Shown: positions 61,872-64,000 of the stretch, in pieces
Layout: each line of letters starts with the position of its first letter
How positions within the stretch are numbered: position 1 is the first letter of the stretch
DNA from: DASQEH01 sp038237745
Lineage (GTDB): Bacteria; Actinomycetota; Actinomycetes; Propionibacteriales; Nocardioidaceae
DNA length: 64,000 bases
Direction: 5' to 3'
Assembly: GCA_038237745.1 (NCBI GenBank)
Contig: JBBRYJ010000005.1
Span: forward strand, 1 to 64,000
The notes under the pieces: generated by a model
Databases searched by the model: none
The model's input: only the letters and a program-made list of their open reading frames with translations
What the model was told of the DNA's origin: nothing
Position numbers and translations under genes: made by a program

Positions 61872-62737
61872 GCGCGGCCGTCGACCTGCTGCTGATCGCC
61901 GAGGCGGCTGCCAGGGAGTCGGGCACGCTGCTGCTGGAAGCCCAGCGCGGGACCGTCGAGGTGACGCAGACCAAGTCCAGCCCCACGGACGTCGTGACGG
62001 CCGTCGACATCGCGTCGGAGCAGCTGATCCGGCAGCGTGTCCTCGACCAACGACCCGAGGACGGTTTCGTCGGCGAGGAGGGCGACGACGCACCGGGCTC
62101 GAGCGGCGTCACCTGGATCGCCGACCCGATCGACGGCACTGTCAACTTCGTCTACGGGATCCCGCAGTTCGCTGTGTCCCTCGCAGCCAGCTTCGAGGGC
62201 ACAGTGGTAGCCGGCGTCGTCCACAACCCGATGTCCGGTGAGACGTTCACAGCCGCCCTCGGCGAGGGCGCCCGCCTCGACGGCCGCCTCATCTCGGTCG
62301 GCTCGTGCAGGGAGGTCGCGCAGGCACTCGTCGGAACCGGCTATAGCTACCGGGCCGACGTCCGGGCTTCGCAGGCCGTCGAGACGTCACGGCTGGTGTC
62401 GTCGGTCCGGGACATCCGGAGAATGGGCTCAGCCGCGCTTGACCTGTGTTCCGTCGCCTGCGGGCGGTTCGACGCGTACGTCGAGCGCGGGCTGAAGCCG
62501 TGGGACCTCGCCGCCGGACGCCTCATGGTGACCGAGGCAGGGGGAAGGGTCGAGGGCCTGCGCGGCTCGGACCCCGGCGAGCTCATCGTCACGGCGGCCT
62601 CCTCAGAGCTGTACGACGCCTTCCACGGCAGCCTGCTCGCCGCCGGCTTCGGCGAATGGCCGCTTGCGGAGTGGCCGACGGCCGCTGGCTCGCAGGGTCT
62701 CGCTACACCGGGAGGTGCATCTCTCGAAGGTGAGTAG
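61868..62737 (+). CDS. Inositol monophosphatase family phosphatase
   Basis: 289 residues. Metal-site motifs: SPTDVVTAVD, GEEGDD, WIADPIDGTVNFVYG and LKPWDLAAGRLMV. In actinobacteria such enzymes act on inositol-1-phosphate or histidinol phosphate. No signal peptide. Coupled to the ferrochelatase gene. Confidence 0.88.
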   Translation: MSAAVDLLLIAEAAARESGTLLLEAQRGTVEVTQTKSSPTDVVTAVDIASEQLIRQRVLDQRPEDGFVGEEGDDAPGSSGVTWIADPIDGTVNFVYGIPQFAVSLAASFEGTVVAGVVHNPMSGETFTAALGEGARLDGRLISVGSCREVAQALVGTGYSYRADVRASQAVETSRLVSSVRDIRRMGSAALDLCSVACGRFDAYVERGLKPWDLAAGRLMVTEAGGRVEGLRGSDPGELIVTAASSELYDAFHGSLLAAGFGEWPLAEWPTAAGSQGLATPGGASLEGE

Positions 62738-62943
62738 AGGTGTCCTGCGACACGTCCGCGGGGTGGCGGAGGCTCGCGACGCGATCGTCCGGTGTGACAC
62801 GGGCCCCCTGGTGTAGCGCTGCGAGCAGAAATGGGGCACAATCTCGCCGCGGTGTGGGCACAAAACGCGGTCGTCATGCGTTACAGACTTGCGCGCGCAC
62901 AGAGGCGCCCACAGACCACGACACATGAGCGGACAAATCTTAG

Positions 62944-63243
62944 ATGGCAACGGACTACGACGCACCACGCAAGACCGAGGAAGAGCTCAACGAGGACTCC
63001 ATAGAAGAGCTCAAGGCGCGTCGGCACGACAAGAACTCGGGCAAGGTCGACGAAGACGAGGTCGAAGCGGCCGAGGCGTTCGAGCTTCCTGGTGCCGACC
63101 TCTCCCACGAGGAACTGTCGGTGCAGGTACTTCCTCGTCAGTCAGACGAGTTCACCTGCTCCACCTGCTTCCTCGTGCACCACCGCAGCCAGCTCGCCAG
63201 CGAGAAGAACGGCCAGCTGATCTGCCAGGACTGCGCCGCCTGA
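62944..63243 (+). CDS. DUF4193 zinc-ribbon protein
   Basis: 99 residues. The acidic first half (TDYDAPRKTEEELNEDSIEEL) and a C-terminal Cys4 ribbon (FTCSTCFLVHHRS, ICQDC) are diagnostic of this highly conserved actinobacterial protein of unknown function. There is no clear ribosome site; leaderless or weak. Confidence 0.92.
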   Translation: MATDYDAPRKTEEELNEDSIEELKARRHDKNSGKVDEDEVEAAEAFELPGADLSHEELSVQVLPRQSDEFTCSTCFLVHHRSQLASEKNGQLICQDCAA

Positions 63244-63291
63244 CCAATAGCCCGGGGCTAGGCGCCCTCCGCGGCTCCACGGTCGCCGTCG

Positions 63292-63669
63292 CTAAGCCCC
63301 CTTGGCGGCCTTCTTCCGCAGTTTCTTCTTGTCTGCTTCGCTTCCTTCCTCCATGCCCGGCGGAACAGAGCCGAACGACCGGACCCAGTACTGCGCGGCG
63401 CGCCGGGTCGCATAGGTGCGGGCCACACCCAATGCCAGACCGCTGAAGGCTGCCCAGACGAGTGCCTCGCGACCGGCGATGTCGGGGTTCTCCGGTTTGG
63501 TGGGAGGTTTTCGACCGGTGGCAGTCGTCCAGACGGCATCCAGAGCCTTCATCGTGGCGACCCCACTCGCCACGCCGATGGCGTTGCCTGCCAACTTCCA
63601 GGCGCGCTTGCCCTTCTTGGCCTTCTTCTTCGCCGCCTTGTCCTCCGCAGACGTCGACGTCTTGGCCAC
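63292..63669 (-). CDS. DUF4235 family membrane protein
   Basis: 125 residues from the GTG at 63669 (GGAGGGAGCCCCC upstream). Lys-rich N-terminus, then two hydrophobic helices (LAGNAIGVASGVATMKALDAVW, ALVWAAFSGLALGVARTYATRR) as in DUF4235, and a basic tail. Convergent with DUF4193. Confidence 0.88.
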   Translation of the reverse strand: MAKTSTSAEDKAAKKKAKKGKRAWKLAGNAIGVASGVATMKALDAVWTTATGRKPPTKPENPDIAGREALVWAAFSGLALGVARTYATRRAAQYWVRSFGSVPPGMEEGSEADKKKLRKKAAKGA

Positions 63670-63743
63670 GGGGGCTCCCTCCACATTCGCCACGGCAGGT
63701 GAGCGGGTGCCGTCCTGCCCAGTGCTCTCGCGTGCTCGGCGAC

Positions 63744-64000
63744 CTAGTCTTGCACGCGGCTGCGTTCCAGGTGCAGAGCCAGCTCCTCCCCGCGGCGGGT
63801 AGAGATCACCCAGTACGGCGTCGGGTCGCGGGCATCGTCCACGGCCACCTTGACGGCGCCCCGACAGTAGCTGCGCAGGAGCAGATGCGCTCGTGCGTCG
63901 GCGTCCACCCCCAGCGTCCTGTGCAGTTGCTCCGGACCCAGGACCTCGACGCTGCCTACGTGTTGCCACGGCAGAACTGCTCGCCCGGCGCGCAGGCCGT
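63744..64000 (-). CDS. DUF3093 family protein (C-terminal part; runs off the window)
   Basis: The last 84 codons are present. LPWQHVGSVEVLGPEQ, HLLLRSYCRGAVKVAVDD and DPTPYWVISTRRGEELA are the conserved end of DUF3093, a small actinobacterial membrane protein. The N-terminal membrane helices lie beyond the edge. Confidence 0.88.
   Translation of the reverse strand, partial: GLRAGRAVLPWQHVGSVEVLGPEQLHRTLGVDADARAHLLLRSYCRGAVKVAVDDARDPTPYWVISTRRGEELALHLERSRVQD

Noticed and set aside
1..64000. CRISPR array, prophage or conjugative element
   Set aside because: No regularly spaced short repeats beyond the three 22-bp units, and no phage structural, integrase or relaxase genes were seen.

Overview
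The window is high-GC DNA with short intergenic gaps and frequent 1- to 4-base stop/start overlaps. The housekeeping genes are typical of Actinomycetota: SepH, topoisomerase IV ParE and ParC, an N-terminal-GNAT/C-terminal acyl-CoA-synthetase fusion (PatA type), a cysteine-tailed ferrochelatase, DUF4193, DUF3093, DUF5998, DUF7455 and an LprG/P55 pair. The mix is closest to Propionibacteriales/Nocardioidaceae-like organisms, but I cannot fix the genus by reading alone.

Region 1 (1-4.6 kb) is a worn accessory island. It holds two related Arg-Asp-rich repeat proteins with a duplicated ~230-base upstream segment (541-769 and 4317-4548), a DUF6907 gene, a zinc-ribbon remnant, a VOC protein, an IS110 transposase whose frame runs into flanking DNA, and a relic of a second VOC gene. 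Region 2 (4.6-11.2 kb) has a GAF/SpoIIE phosphatase, a 64-residue hypothetical protein, a secreted CTPGYWKNH protein, a Tat-exported PhoD-like phosphatase with a PHO-box-like repeat upstream, and a secreted beta-propeller protein.

Region 3 (11.4-27.7 kb) is a surface-polysaccharide locus. It encodes four PAPS-type sulfotransferases, two GT4 glycosyltransferases, a Wzx-like flippase, an O-antigen ligase/polymerase-like protein, a Wzz/BY-kinase, a low-molecular-weight tyrosine phosphatase, a secreted glycoside-hydrolase-like protein, an APH-fold kinase and a second secreted beta-propeller. Together they suggest a sulfated exopolysaccharide or capsule with Tyr-phosphorylation control, which is the most unusual system in the window. 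A GAF-ANTAR RNA-binding regulator lies next to it.

Region 4 (28.7-33.3 kb) has a membrane-anchored lipase-like hydrolase, a LolA/RseB-like protein with an ABC transporter, DUF456 and DUF7455. Region 5 (33.6-51.4 kb) has parE and parC flanking a phosphate-uptake block: pstB diverging from a PstS-like protein, then a tightly overlapping pstC-pstA-pstS-(sortase-like)-(giant binding protein)-(lytic transglycosylase) operon. PHO-box-like repeats precede both pstB and pstC. An LprG lipoprotein with its P55-type MFS partner comes next.

Region 6 (51.5-64 kb) is conserved housekeeping: DinB protein, acyl-CoA synthetase divergent from its probable acetyltransferase, DUF5998 with a phosphodiesterase, SepH, an MFS protein, ferrochelatase with inositol monophosphatase, DUF4193, DUF4235 and the C-terminal part of DUF3093 running off the end.
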